Assembly: GCA_016194585.1 (NCBI GenBank) | Contig: JACQBG010000027.1 | Location: 1 to 64,000, forward strand | Source: Gemmatimonadota bacterium | Lineage (GTDB): Bacteria; Gemmatimonadota; Gemmatimonadetes; Gemmatimonadales; Gemmatimonadaceae | Length of the DNA stretch: 64,000 nucleotides | Reading direction: 5' to 3' | Shown here: positions 47,739 through 56,792 of the stretch, in pieces | Numbering within the stretch: the first letter of the stretch is position 1 | Layout: every line of letters starts with the position of its first letter | Notes under the pieces: model-generated | Seen by the model: the letters and a program-made list of their open reading frames with translations, nothing else | Databases searched by the model: none | What the model was told of the DNA's origin: nothing | Translations under genes and position numbers: made by a program

Positions 47739-48556
47739 GTACCCTCTTCGCGGTCTTCAGTTTCGTGCTGGGCGCCATGGTCGGCTCCTTCCTCAACGTG
47801 TGCATCGCGCGGTGGCCGGCCGACGAATCGGTGGTCGCGCCGCGCTCGAAATGCCCGCGGTGCGGCAACGGCATCGCGTGGTACGACAACGTCCCGCTCC
47901 TCTCGTGGCTCGTCCTCCGCGCCCGCTGCCGGCACTGCGGCGAGCCGATCTCGGCCATCTACCCGTTCGTCGAGCTCGTCGTCGCGTTCCTCTGGCTCGC
48001 CGCGTTCGCGACCTTCGGCGCGGGGCTCACCGCCGTCCGCGTCGCGCTCTTCGCCACGATCCTCCTCGGCATCGCGGCGACCGACCTCAAGCACTACCTC
48101 ATCCCCGACGGCTTCACCGTGAGCGGACTCGTGATCGCCCTGCTGGGCGCGTTCGCGGGACTCTGGCTCGGCGAGCGAGGCCCCTTCGCTGGACCCGTGG
48201 ACGCGATCTTCGGCGCCTGCGTCGGCGCGGGAGCCATCACCATCATCGGGTGGCTCGGCGAAGTCGCGCTCAAGAAGGAGGCGATGGGCTTCGGCGACAG
48301 CACGCTCATGGCGATGGCCGGCGCTTCGCTCGGCTCGGCGCGCGCCCTGCTCACCATCTTCGTCGCCGCGCTGCTCGCCGCCGTGATCTTCCTGCTCGTC
48401 GTCGTCCCCGTCGGCTACGCGCGCGCCCGGGCGCGGCACGCGCCGTTCGAGGCGCCGCTCGTGCCGTTCGGCGTGTTCCTCGCCCCCGCCGCGCTGCTCA
48501 CGCTCATCTGGGGCTTCCCGCTCATCAACTGGTATCTCGACCGGGTGCTCGGCTGA
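47735..48556 (+). CDS. pilD: Prepilin peptidase (type IV leader peptidase, PilD/GspO)
   Basis: 273 residues, about eight membrane segments; GTG start overlapping the methyltransferase stop. The N-terminal methyltransferase domain keeps its zinc site (C40, C43, C65, C68 in KCPRCG and CRHCGE). The two catalytic Asp residues are D117 (TDLKHYLIPD) and D188 (GFGDSTLM). It processes type IV pilin/pseudopilin signal peptides, matching the PilB/GspE-REC gene at 5 kb. TGATG overlap joins the next lipoprotein gene. Confidence 0.94.
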   Translation: MSTLFAVFSFVLGAMVGSFLNVCIARWPADESVVAPRSKCPRCGNGIAWYDNVPLLSWLVLRARCRHCGEPISAIYPFVELVVAFLWLAAFATFGAGLTAVRVALFATILLGIAATDLKHYLIPDGFTVSGLVIALLGAFAGLWLGERGPFAGPVDAIFGACVGAGAITIIGWLGEVALKKEAMGFGDSTLMAMAGASLGSARALLTIFVAALLAAVIFLLVVVPVGYARARARHAPFEAPLVPFGVFLAPAALLTLIWGFPLINWYLDRVLG

Positions 48557-49818
48557 TGTCCCGATCCGTGCTCTCATTCGCGTTGCTCCTCTCGGCCTGC
48601 CAGTCGCCGCAGGACGCACCGTACGCCCGCGAGGTCGCCGCCGCCGTGCCGGCGATCGAGAAGGCCGTCGGCCTCAAGTTCAAATCGCCGCCCAAGGTCC
48701 AGACGCGCACCAAGGACGAGGTCCGCGCCTTTCTCGAGAGGAAGTTCGACGAGGACCAGCCGGCCCTCGAGCTCGCCGGCGCCGAGAAGGCCTACAAGCT
48801 GTTCGGCCTCCTCCCCGACACCCTCGACCTGCGCCGCTTCATGCTCACCCTGCTCGCCGAGCAGGTGATCGGTTACTACGACCCGTCCACGAAAGTCTTG
48901 TATGTGGTCTCCGGCGGTGGCGCGTCGAAGGGCGCGCCGTCGCCGGAGATGCTCAACATCACCATCACGCACGAGCTCGTGCACGCGCTCCAGGACCAGT
49001 ACCTGAACCTCGATTCCATCGCGAAGCAGCGCGGCGACAACGACCGTCAGACTGCCGCGCAGGCCGTGATGGAAGGACAGGCGACGTTCGAACAGCTGAG
49101 CGTGATGCTCGGCGGCGGCAATTTCGCGATGAACCTTCCCGGTGGCTGGGACCGCGTGCGCCAGACGATCCGCGAATCGTCGACCTCCATGCCCGTCTTC
49201 GCCAATGCCCCGATGCTCGTGCAGGAGACGTTGCTCTTCCCGTACCTCAGCGGCGCGGAGTTCGTGAAGACGTTCAAGGAGAAGCGGCCGGGGCAGGTGC
49301 CCTACCAGTCGATGCCGGTGTCGACGTCGCAGGTGATGCACCCCGAGCGGCTGCTCGACAGCGTCGTCACGCCGTGGCGCGTCGAGCTGCCCAAGCCCGA
49401 CGGTGCCACGCTGACCTATGCGAACGACCTCGGCGAATTCGAGACGCGCCTCTTCCTGTATCAGTACCTGGGTGACGTGGGTTCGGCGGCGCGCGGCGCC
49501 GCCGGCTGGGCTGGTGACCGCTTCGAGGTCGTCGGTACGTCCAAGGGTGCCGGTCTCGCGTGGGTCACGGTCTGGGACACGCCGGTCGACGCCGCCGAGT
49601 TCCTCGATCTTGCGGGGCAGGCCGTGGAGAAGCGCTTCGAACTCGCGCACGGCGCCGGCGGTCAGGGCACCGTGCGTCGCTTCGCCGCCAAGGGGCGGCA
49701 ACTCGAATTGACGGCGGCGACCATCGAGGGTCGTCCCGCCGTGCTGTATGTGGACGTGCCCGCCGGTGCCTCGACGCGGCTCGTCGATCCCGCCCGCGTG
49801 CGGCTCCGCCGTCCATGA
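48556..49818 (+). CDS. Lipoprotein with zincin-like HExxH motif
   Basis: 420 residues, ATG at 48556 sharing its A with the TGA of the peptidase gene. Lipobox LLLSAC with acylated C15. ITHELVHALQDQ contains HELVH (H139, E140, H143), and E173 in MEGQATFEQL is a plausible third ligand 30 residues on, the gluzincin spacing. The remaining sequence is alpha/beta without a recognised family. Probably a periplasmic or outer-membrane metallopeptidase; activity is an inference from the motif. Confidence 0.82.
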   Translation: MSRSVLSFALLLSACQSPQDAPYAREVAAAVPAIEKAVGLKFKSPPKVQTRTKDEVRAFLERKFDEDQPALELAGAEKAYKLFGLLPDTLDLRRFMLTLLAEQVIGYYDPSTKVLYVVSGGGASKGAPSPEMLNITITHELVHALQDQYLNLDSIAKQRGDNDRQTAAQAVMEGQATFEQLSVMLGGGNFAMNLPGGWDRVRQTIRESSTSMPVFANAPMLVQETLLFPYLSGAEFVKTFKEKRPGQVPYQSMPVSTSQVMHPERLLDSVVTPWRVELPKPDGATLTYANDLGEFETRLFLYQYLGDVGSAARGAAGWAGDRFEVVGTSKGAGLAWVTVWDTPVDAAEFLDLAGQAVEKRFELAHGAGGQGTVRRFAAKGRQLELTAATIEGRPAVLYVDVPAGASTRLVDPARVRLRRP

Positions 49819-49847
49819 GCGGCCGCGGCCGCGCTGAGGAGGTTGTG

Positions 49848-50732
49848 ATGCGTCTTCCCGTCATGCGAATCGTGAACGCCATCCGGCGCCTGTGGCGTCC
49901 GGCCCTCACGCTCGGCGTGCTCCTCCTCGCGATGCCCGCGTGCATCGAGTGGAAGCAGCCCACCGCGGTCGAGGAGGCGACGATCGCGAACTACGTCGCG
50001 AGCGTCCAGACCGCCGACGGCCAGGCGATCGCCGTGCTCAAGACGGGCGTCCCTTCGTTCGGCGACGGCCCGGTCGTCACCGCGCCGATCCCAGACCTCA
50101 TCGTCCTCGGCGGCACCATCCAGGTGTTCGCCACGTCGCCGCTGCCGTTCACCAAGGTCGCCGTCACCATCCCCGGCGTGAACGACTACTGGGAACTCAC
50201 GCTCCCGTCGCCGACGAACAACCAGCCGCTGCTGCTCGTCTTCGGCCAGAACATCCCGAAGACGGTCTTCGACCTGCACTTCGCCGGCTCGAGCGGCGGC
50301 GCCTACGGCGCCGTCCAGTCCACCGGCGTCAACGTCATCACCGTCGGCACGGGCGACGTGCAGGTGAACATCACGTGGGACTCGAAGGCCGACGTCGACC
50401 TCCACGTCGTCGACCCCTCGGGCGCGGAGATCTACTGGGCCGACCGCAACTCGCTCACCGGCGGTCACCTCGACCTCGACTCGAACGCCGGCTGCGCGAG
50501 CGACGGCCCGCGCGCCGAGAACGTCTTCTGGCCTTCGGGGCTCGTCGCGCCGCACGGCGACTACATCGTGCGCGTCGACAACTGGTCGAGCTGCGGCGCG
50601 GGGCTCACGCACTACGTCGTCACCGTCAACGCCAAGGGGAAGGTGCCGCGCGTGTTCACCGGCACGTTCACCGACGCGGGCGACGGCGGCTCGAAGGGCG
50701 CCGGCCGCTCGATCACGCTGTTCTCGTACTGA
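49848..50732 (+). CDS. YfaP/DUF2135-like lipoprotein
   Basis: 294 residues, strong ribosome site GAGGAGG ending about 8 bases before ATG 49848. Signal peptide with lipobox ending at C32 (LLLAMPAC). Residues about 185-270 hold VNITWDSKADVDLHVVDPSG, GGHLDLDSNAGCASDG, and VDNWSSCG: the pattern of the DUF2135/YfaP domain (DxDLHVVxPxG, GGxLDxD), often found in surface-exposed or von Willebrand-associated proteins. The N-terminal half has Ig-like strand character. Function unknown. It lies 29 bases after the zincin lipoprotein gene and probably shares its transcript. Confidence 0.82.
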   Translation: MRLPVMRIVNAIRRLWRPALTLGVLLLAMPACIEWKQPTAVEEATIANYVASVQTADGQAIAVLKTGVPSFGDGPVVTAPIPDLIVLGGTIQVFATSPLPFTKVAVTIPGVNDYWELTLPSPTNNQPLLLVFGQNIPKTVFDLHFAGSSGGAYGAVQSTGVNVITVGTGDVQVNITWDSKADVDLHVVDPSGAEIYWADRNSLTGGHLDLDSNAGCASDGPRAENVFWPSGLVAPHGDYIVRVDNWSSCGAGLTHYVVTVNAKGKVPRVFTGTFTDAGDGGSKGAGRSITLFSY

Positions 50733-50750
50733 GCGAGTGCCCGGCGCGCC

Positions 50751-51701
50751 TCAGCGCGCGAACCACCGCTCGATGGTGAACTGCGCGAGCCCGATGATGC
50801 CGCCGAGCACGTAGCCGAGCTGCACGATCAGGTTGAGCTCGCGCTGCGTCACGCCGCGCACGATCTCCTCCACGCGCTGCGTGCTGAAGCCGAGCACCTT
50901 CCGCTCGACCATGCCGGGGATGTCCACCGTCTCTAGCAGCGCCGGCAGCTGCGCCTCGATCTGTTCCCAGATCGCCGGCGCCGCCGCGGCCACCATGCGG
51001 CGCGGCGCGTCGTCGGGGAGCCATCGGCTCAGCCGCCCGAGCGGCCGGTCGAGCAGCGCCACCCCGCCGCCGCGCACCGCCTCCGCCGCGAGCGCGCGCG
51101 CCCGGTCGGTGCGCGCCGCCCGCACCACCCACTTCGCCAGCATGTCGTTGATGAACCCGGAGGCGAGCCCGGAGGCGCGCGCCGCGATCCCGGGCTTCTT
51201 CGGCTCGGCGAGTTCGATCTCGGTGCCGGCGCTCGCGATCTCGTCCTTCGACCGCGCGACGAACGCCCGCGCCATCGCCTCGAACTCCTCCGTCGCCACG
51301 AACTCCGCGTAGGCGTCGGCCGCGCCGGGCCCGGCATCCTGCAGCGCGCGCTCCAGCTCCACCACCATCGCCGGCGGCAGCAGCTCGCGCAGCGGGCCGC
51401 GCTCCGTGTCGAGCAGCTCGGTCGCGAGCTCGCCGAGCTTCCGCTCGATCGCGTCGCGCAGCCCCGACCGCCGCAGTTCGGCGAGGATGTCGTCGACGGT
51501 GAGCAGCCGCTCCCCCACCGTGCGCCCGATCGTCTTCGCGAGGCGCGCCTTGTTCTTCGGGATCGCGCCGTGCAATCCGAACGTACGTTCGTACGGACGG
51601 AAAATGAGTACGACGGCCACCCAGCTCGTCACGCCGCCCGACACGGAGCCGAGCACGACGTCGAGCCCGAGCCGCGTCCAGAACCCGCTGAGGTCGGTCA
51701 C
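50751..51701 (-). CDS. DUF445-family membrane protein
   Basis: 316 residues, GTG start at 51701. An N-terminal membrane segment (VVLGSVSGGVTSWVAVVLIF, followed by the RPYE motif of DUF445) and a C-terminal segment (VQLGYVLGGIIGLAQF) flank a long helical middle. Biochemical function is unknown in the family. It begins 9 bases after lon ends on the same strand, so the two are co-transcribed; envelope stress linkage is speculation. Confidence 0.85.
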   Translation of the reverse strand: MTDLSGFWTRLGLDVVLGSVSGGVTSWVAVVLIFRPYERTFGLHGAIPKNKARLAKTIGRTVGERLLTVDDILAELRRSGLRDAIERKLGELATELLDTERGPLRELLPPAMVVELERALQDAGPGAADAYAEFVATEEFEAMARAFVARSKDEIASAGTEIELAEPKKPGIAARASGLASGFINDMLAKWVVRAARTDRARALAAEAVRGGGVALLDRPLGRLSRWLPDDAPRRMVAAAAPAIWEQIEAQLPALLETVDIPGMVERKVLGFSTQRVEEIVRGVTQRELNLIVQLGYVLGGIIGLAQFTIERWFAR

Positions 51702-51710
51702 GCGGCCGCC

Positions 51711-54134
51711 TCAGGCGTCCGGATGGGGCGCGTCGGCCACGGGGAACGATTGCGCGACCGCGCGCTCCGGCGCGACGTCGGCGAACTCGGCGACCGGCTC
51801 CGGCAGGATCATCGCCTCGAGCGCGTCGTCCATCGTCGCCACGAACGTGAAGCGCACCCCCGAGCGCACCGTCTCCGGCACCTCGCGCAGGTCCTTCTCG
51901 TTCGCCGCGGGGAGCATCACCTCCCGCAGTCCCGCCCGGTATGCGGCCAGCACTTTCTCCTTCACGCCCCCGATCTCGAGTACGCGCCCGCGCAACGTCA
52001 CCTCGCCGGTCACCGCCACGTCGCGCCGCACGGCGCGCCGGCTCATCACGCTCGCGATCGCCAGCGTCACGGCCACGCCCGCGCTCGGCCCGTCCTTCGG
52101 CACCGCCCCGGCGGGGAAGTGGATGTGGAGGTCCGTCGATTTCATCTCCGCGTCCACGATCCGCAGCCCGCGTGCCCGTGACCGTACGTACGAGCAGGCG
52201 GCGTCCACGGATTCACGCATCACGTCGCCGAGCTGCCCGGTGACGGTGAGCTTCCCCGTGCCCGGCATGCGCAGCGCTTCGATCGTCATCAGCTCGCCCC
52301 CGGTCGCCGTCCATGCGAGCCCGGTCACCGTGCCGATCTCCGGCGCGACCTCGGCCTCCTCGGCGGCGTAGCGCGGCGCGCCGAGCGCGTCGTCGATGCG
52401 TGCCGCGTCGACGATCCACGCCCCCGTCTCCCCCTGCGCCTTGCGGCGCGCCCGGCGGCGCATGATCGCCGCGAGGTTGCGCTCGAAGTTGCGCAGCCCC
52501 GCCTCGCGCGAGTAGCGGCTCGAGATCGTGCCCAGCGCCTCGTCGGTGAACTGCAGGTCGAGGTCGCTGATGCCGTGCTCCGCGAACAGCCGCGGCAGCA
52601 GATAGCGCCACGCGATCTCCACCTTCTCCTCGACCGTGTACCCGGCGATGCGGATCACCTCCATGCGGTCGCGCAGCGCCGCCGGGATGTCGAACACGTT
52701 GTTCGCGGTGCAGATGAACAGCGCCGACGAGAGGTCGAACGGAAGGTTGAGGTAGTGGTCGACGAACCCGTGGTTCTGCTGCGGGTCGAGCACCTCGAGC
52801 ATCGCCGCGAGCGGATCGCCGCTCGGGCCGCCGCTCGTCATCTTGTCGATCTCGTCGATCATCAGCACCGGGTCGTTCACCTGCACGCGCCGCAGCGCCT
52901 GCAGCACCAGCCCCGGGAGCGAGCCGACGTACGTCCGCCGGTGGCCGCGGATCTCCGCCTCGTCGCGCACGCCGCCCACCGAGATGCGATAGAACTCGCG
53001 CCCGATGCTCCGCGCGATCGCCTCGCCGAGCGAGGTCTTCCCCGTGCCCGGCGGTCCCGCGAAGCAGAGGATCGGGCCGTGCGAGTCGCCGCGCTGCTGC
53101 GCGAGCAGCTTGCGCACCGAGAGGTACTCGAGGATGCGCTCCTTCGCCTCCTCGAGCCCGTAGTGCCGGTCGTCGAGCGCCGCCTCCACCTTGTCGAGCG
53201 CGATGTCCTCGTCGCCGCTCCGCCTGTTCCACGGCAACGCGAGGATCCACTCGAGGTAGTTGTGCAGCACCTGGTATTCGCTGCTCGCCGGCGAGAGCGC
53301 GCGCAGCCGCTCCGTTTCGCGCCGCGCCTCCTGCGCCACCGTCGGCGGGAGCGCCGCGGCCTCGATCTGGCGCAGCAGCTCCTCGGTGTCGTTCTCCGCC
53401 GGGTCGCGCTCGCCGAGTTCGGCGCGGATCGCCTGCAGCTGCTGGCGCAGGTAGAACTCGCGGTGATGGCGCTCGACCTTGAGCTCCGTCTGCTGCCGCA
53501 CGTCCTCGAGCACGTGGGCGCGCGTGACCTCCTTCTCGAACTTGGCGGCGACGAGCCGCAGCCGCGCCAGCACGTCGAGCTCCTGCAGCACCTCGTCCTT
53601 CTCGGCGACGCGCAGGTGGCCATAGCCCACGGCGTGGTCGGCGAATCGCGACGCATCCTTCGTGTGCCGCCGCAGCATCCCCGGCACTTCGGCCGGGAAC
53701 TGCTCGTCGACCTCCACCAGCGACTCGGCGGCCGTGAGCACGCGCTCCATCATCTCGCGCGCCTCGCCCTCGGGCGCCGCCGTCTCGTCGACGGCGCCGA
53801 TCGCGGCGAGCGGGAACGGCGCGCGCTGCGACAGCGCGCCGATGCGCACGCGCTGGATGCCGGCGAGCGTCACCTGCGCCGTGCCGGTCGCCGGGTCGCT
53901 CCGGTCCTTCACCCGGGCGAGCACGCCGACTCGCCCCACCAGCCGCGCGGGGTCCTGCGCCTCGTCGCCGAGGGCGATGCCGAGCACGACGAGCGCCCCC
54001 GGTTCGGGATGGGCGCGCAGCAGGGCGAGGTTCTCGGGGGCTCCCATCTGCACGGCGATCGTGCCGTGCGGGAAGACGATCGTGCTCCTTAAGGCGAGGA
54101 GCGGCAGCTCGGTCGGGAGTGGGGGCGCCGTCAC
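51711..54134 (-). CDS. lon: ATP-dependent protease Lon
   Basis: 807 residues, GTG start at 54134. N-terminal LON substrate domain (about 8-200, LPLLALRSTIVFPHG), coiled-coil, AAA+ module (Walker A GPPGTGKT, Walker B VLMIDEIDKM, sensor FICTANN), and the S16 protease with the Ser-Lys dyad (KDGPSAGVAV and GGVKEKVLAA). Degrades damaged and regulatory proteins in the cytoplasm. Slightly longer C-terminal tail than usual, rich in Ala/Val/Pro. The 267-base gap to ffh serves as divergent promoter region and carries a GATC-rich palindrome. Confidence 0.97.
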   Translation of the reverse strand: MTAPPLPTELPLLALRSTIVFPHGTIAVQMGAPENLALLRAHPEPGALVVLGIALGDEAQDPARLVGRVGVLARVKDRSDPATGTAQVTLAGIQRVRIGALSQRAPFPLAAIGAVDETAAPEGEAREMMERVLTAAESLVEVDEQFPAEVPGMLRRHTKDASRFADHAVGYGHLRVAEKDEVLQELDVLARLRLVAAKFEKEVTRAHVLEDVRQQTELKVERHHREFYLRQQLQAIRAELGERDPAENDTEELLRQIEAAALPPTVAQEARRETERLRALSPASSEYQVLHNYLEWILALPWNRRSGDEDIALDKVEAALDDRHYGLEEAKERILEYLSVRKLLAQQRGDSHGPILCFAGPPGTGKTSLGEAIARSIGREFYRISVGGVRDEAEIRGHRRTYVGSLPGLVLQALRRVQVNDPVLMIDEIDKMTSGGPSGDPLAAMLEVLDPQQNHGFVDHYLNLPFDLSSALFICTANNVFDIPAALRDRMEVIRIAGYTVEEKVEIAWRYLLPRLFAEHGISDLDLQFTDEALGTISSRYSREAGLRNFERNLAAIMRRRARRKAQGETGAWIVDAARIDDALGAPRYAAEEAEVAPEIGTVTGLAWTATGGELMTIEALRMPGTGKLTVTGQLGDVMRESVDAACSYVRSRARGLRIVDAEMKSTDLHIHFPAGAVPKDGPSAGVAVTLAIASVMSRRAVRRDVAVTGEVTLRGRVLEIGGVKEKVLAAYRAGLREVMLPAANEKDLREVPETVRSGVRFTFVATMDDALEAMILPEPVAEFADVAPERAVAQSFPVADAPHPDA

Positions 54135-54234
54135 GCCGAAAAGATAGCGTTGCGGCGGTAAGTCGGGAGGCGATGCGTCTCGATCCGTCTCAGTCTCGGC
54201 GATCCAGGCATCCGCTCCGCCGAAATTCAGAGGG

Positions 54235-54248
54235 GATCAGTACTGATC
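54235..54248. promoter_or_regulatory. 14-bp palindrome in the lon-ffh divergent region
   Basis: GATCAGTACTGATC is a perfect palindrome, followed within 25 bases by three further GATC words (GATCGGG, GATCAG, GATCGG). It could be an operator for one of the flanking genes. No regulator can be assigned from sequence. Confidence 0.35.
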
Positions 54249-54401
54249 GGGGATGATCAGATCGGATCGGCGGCGCAGCCGCCCCAAGGCTTCGCCGGCG
54301 CCCGGCCCAGCTCCCCCGCCCGCGGCACACCGGACCCCGAAAAACAGACCCGGAACCCTTGGCCCGAGCCCCTGACCCGGATAACTTCCTAGGCTACCCA
54401 A

Positions 54402-55733
54402 ATGTTCAACGAACTCTCCGAGAAACTCGAAGCCGCCTTCGCGAAACTGCGCGGACGCGGCACGCTGAGCGAAGCCGACATCAAGGACGGCTTGCGCGAG
54501 GTCCGGCGCGTCCTCCTCGAGGCCGACGTCAACTTCCAGCTCACGCGCGAGTTCCTCGAACGCGTCGAGAAGAAGGCCGTCAGCGTCTCGCAGATCAAGA
54601 CGGTCTCCCCCGCGCAACAGCTGGTGAAGATCGTCTACGACGAGCTCACCGCGATGCTCGGCGAGCGCCGCGAAGGACTCAAGCTCTCGAGCGTGCCGCC
54701 CACCGTCGTGCTGATGGTCGGCCTCCAGGGCTCCGGCAAGACGACCACCGCCGCCAAGCTCGCCCGCAAGCTCAAGGGCGAAGGGCGCCAGGTGCGCCTC
54801 ATCGCGGCCGACGTGTATCGCCCCGCCGCCATCGACCAGCTCGAGACGCTCGGCCGCGAGCTCGACATCCCCGTCTACGCCGACCGCTCGACCACCGACG
54901 TCGTCAAGATCGCGCGCGCCGGCCTCGAAGTGGCGCGCCACGAGCGCGACCGCCTCGTGCTCATCGACACCGCCGGCCGCCTTCAGATCGACGACGAGAT
55001 GATGGACGAGCTGCGCCGCCTCAAGGACGCGGTGCGCCCCGACGAGATCCTCCTCGTCGCCGACGGCATGACCGGCCAGGACGCCGTGAAGATCGCGCAG
55101 GGCTTCGACGCCGCGCTCGGCGTCACCGGCGTCATCCTCACGAAGCTCGACGGCGACGCGCGCGGCGGCGCCGCGCTTTCCATCTACGGCGTCACCAAGA
55201 AGCCCATCAAGTACATCGGCGTCGGCGAGAAGACCGACGCGCTCGAGGAGTTCCACCCCGACCGCATGGCCGGGCGCATCCTCCAGCAGGGCGACGTGCT
55301 CTCGCTCGTCGAGAAGGCCCAGAGCGCCTTTGACGCCGACGAAGCGAAGAAGATGGAGAAGAAGGTCCGCAAGGAGGGGATGGACCTCACCGACTTCCTC
55401 GCGGCCATGAAGCAGATCCAGAAGCTCGGCCCGCTCGAGGGCGTCCTCAAGATGCTCCCCGGCGTCAACACCAAGATGCTCAAGCAGGCCAACGCCGACC
55501 CCAAGCGCATCCGCCACGTCGAGGCGATCGTGCTCTCGATGACGCTCGCCGAACGCAAGAAGCCCGACATCCTCAACGGCTCGCGCCGCGCGCGCATCGC
55601 CAAGGGGAGCGGCCGGCCGATCAGCGAAGTGAACCAGCTGCTCGACCAGTTCCGCGGGATGCAGAAGATGATGAAGAAGATGTCGGGGCAGGGCGGCGGC
55701 CGGATGCCCCCCGGCATGTTCGGCATGAGGTAG
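54402..55733 (+). CDS. ffh: Signal recognition particle protein Ffh
   Basis: 443 residues. NG GTPase domain with GLQGSGKTTT, RLIAADVYRPAAIDQL, LIDTAGRLQ, TKLDGDARGG; the C-terminal M domain is Met-rich (FRGMQKMMKKMSG, RMPPGMFGM) and binds 4.5S RNA and signal sequences. Length is standard. Together with FtsY (not in window) it targets membrane proteins. Leads into rpsP-rimM-trmD-rplS, a common conserved order. I did not find the 4.5S RNA gene beside it. Confidence 0.97.
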   Translation: MFNELSEKLEAAFAKLRGRGTLSEADIKDGLREVRRVLLEADVNFQLTREFLERVEKKAVSVSQIKTVSPAQQLVKIVYDELTAMLGERREGLKLSSVPPTVVLMVGLQGSGKTTTAAKLARKLKGEGRQVRLIAADVYRPAAIDQLETLGRELDIPVYADRSTTDVVKIARAGLEVARHERDRLVLIDTAGRLQIDDEMMDELRRLKDAVRPDEILLVADGMTGQDAVKIAQGFDAALGVTGVILTKLDGDARGGAALSIYGVTKKPIKYIGVGEKTDALEEFHPDRMAGRILQQGDVLSLVEKAQSAFDADEAKKMEKKVRKEGMDLTDFLAAMKQIQKLGPLEGVLKMLPGVNTKMLKQANADPKRIRHVEAIVLSMTLAERKKPDILNGSRRARIAKGSGRPISEVNQLLDQFRGMQKMMKKMSGQGGGRMPPGMFGMR

Positions 55734-55741
55734 CTAGATTG

Positions 55742-55817
55742 GTGTACCGTGTGTCGTGAGCGGTTCACGGCGAACGGCACACGACACACGGTACACGGTA
55801 CACGACACACCGTACAC
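55742..55817. repeat. Inverted and direct repeat, locus B, downstream of ffh
   Basis: A 17-base arm (55742-55758) is perfectly complementary to 55780-55796, and a further near-identical direct copy (16 of 17) lies at 55801-55817. The inner part contains GTTCACGGCGAACG, related to loci A and C. The stem could end ffh transcription. Confidence 0.6.
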
Positions 55818-55840
55818 AGCAGTCGCAGTCCCCGAGTGCG

Positions 55841-55857
55841 ATCCGGAACCTCCGGAT
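55841..55857 (+). promoter_or_regulatory. Small leader hairpin before rpsP
   Basis: ATCCGG (55841-55846) pairs with CCGGAT (55852-55857) around a 5-base loop, 48 bases before rpsP. Possibly a leader structure for the ribosomal operon; evidence is the dyad only. Confidence 0.3.
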
Positions 55858-55905
55858 TCGCGATGAGCTCGGCGCAGTCCCATCACCCCTTTCTGGGAGC
55901 ACGAC

Positions 55906-56214
55906 ATGTCCGTCCGTATCCGCCTCCGTCGCACCGGCCGCAAGAAGGCGCCGACCTACCGCATCGTCGTCGCCGACTCGCGCGCCCCGCGTGAGGGCAA
56001 GTTCATCGAGATCCTCGGGCAGTACGCCCCCCGTGGTGGTGAGACCGCGCTGAACCTCGACGTCGCCCGCGCCAACTACTGGCTCGACAACGGCGCCCAG
56101 CCGTCCGACACCGTCCGCTCGCTCCTCCGCAAGGCGGGCGTGCTCAAGGTGCGGCACGAGCAGCGCCTCGCGGCGAAGCTCACCGCCAAGGCCGTCCCGG
56201 TCGCCGAGGGCTGA
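55906..56214 (+). CDS. rpsP: 30S ribosomal protein S16
   Basis: 102 residues; [20 protein letters not shown] and RDGKFIE-like [12 protein letters not shown] are the family hallmarks, with the Lys/Ala tail longer than in short S16 proteins. A GGGAG lies 8-12 bases before ATG 55906. Binds 16S rRNA in the small subunit. First gene of rpsP-rimM-trmD, the order found in most bacteria. Confidence 0.97.
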   Translation: MSVRIRLRRTGRKKAPTYRIVVADSRAPREGKFIEILGQYAPRGGETALNLDVARANYWLDNGAQPSDTVRSLLRKAGVLKVRHEQRLAAKLTAKAVPVAEG

Positions 56215-56234
56215 GCGAGCCGCGCGGAGCAGGG

Positions 56235-56792
56235 GTGACCGACTCGCCCGAACTGCTCGCCGTCGGCCGCATCCGTCGCGCGCACGGTGTGCGCGGTGAA
56301 GTGGTGGTCGAACTGCTGACCGACGAGCCGGACGCGATCTTCGCGCCCGGCCGTCGCGTTTTCGCGGGCACGCCCAACGGCACGCGCTGGCGCGACCCGA
56401 AGTCGCACGAGGAACGCACGTTCAACATCACCGGCGTGCGGCCGTTCCAGGACGGCCTCCTCGTGACCGTCGACGCGATCGGCGACCGCAACGTCGCCGA
56501 CCAGTGGCGCAACCACACGCTGCTCGTGCCGCGCGACGAACTCTCCCCGCCCGACGACGGCGAAGTGTACGAGCACGAACTCGAGGGGCTCGCCGTCGTC
56601 GACGCCGCCGGTGCGCCGCTCGGCAGCGTGAGCGCGTGGTACCGGCTCCCGAACGGTTTGCTGCTCGACGTGCGCACCTCGCGCGGCACGGTGAGCGTGC
56701 CCTACAACGAGCGGTTCGTCGTGCGCGTCGATCGCGCCGCGCGCACGCTCACCATGGACATCCCCGACGACCTCTTCCCGGACGCCGGCTGA
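56235..56792 (+). CDS. rimM: 16S rRNA processing protein RimM
   Basis: 185 residues, GTG start at 56235. N-terminal beta-barrel with AVGRIRRAHGVRGEVVVELL and a C-terminal PRC barrel (YEHELEGLAVVDAAGAPLG, VPYNERFVVRVDRAARTL). It assists 30S head assembly and binds S19. Its stop overlaps the trmD ATG (TGATG), implying coupled translation. Confidence 0.95.
   Translation: MTDSPELLAVGRIRRAHGVRGEVVVELLTDEPDAIFAPGRRVFAGTPNGTRWRDPKSHEERTFNITGVRPFQDGLLVTVDAIGDRNVADQWRNHTLLVPRDELSPPDDGEVYEHELEGLAVVDAAGAPLGSVSAWYRLPNGLLLDVRTSRGTVSVPYNERFVVRVDRAARTLTMDIPDDLFPDAG

Noticed and set aside
54135-54401. 4.5S (SRP) RNA gene next to ffh
   Set aside because: The conserved GGAAGGAAGC-type apical loop was not found in this gap or in the ffh-rpsP gap.
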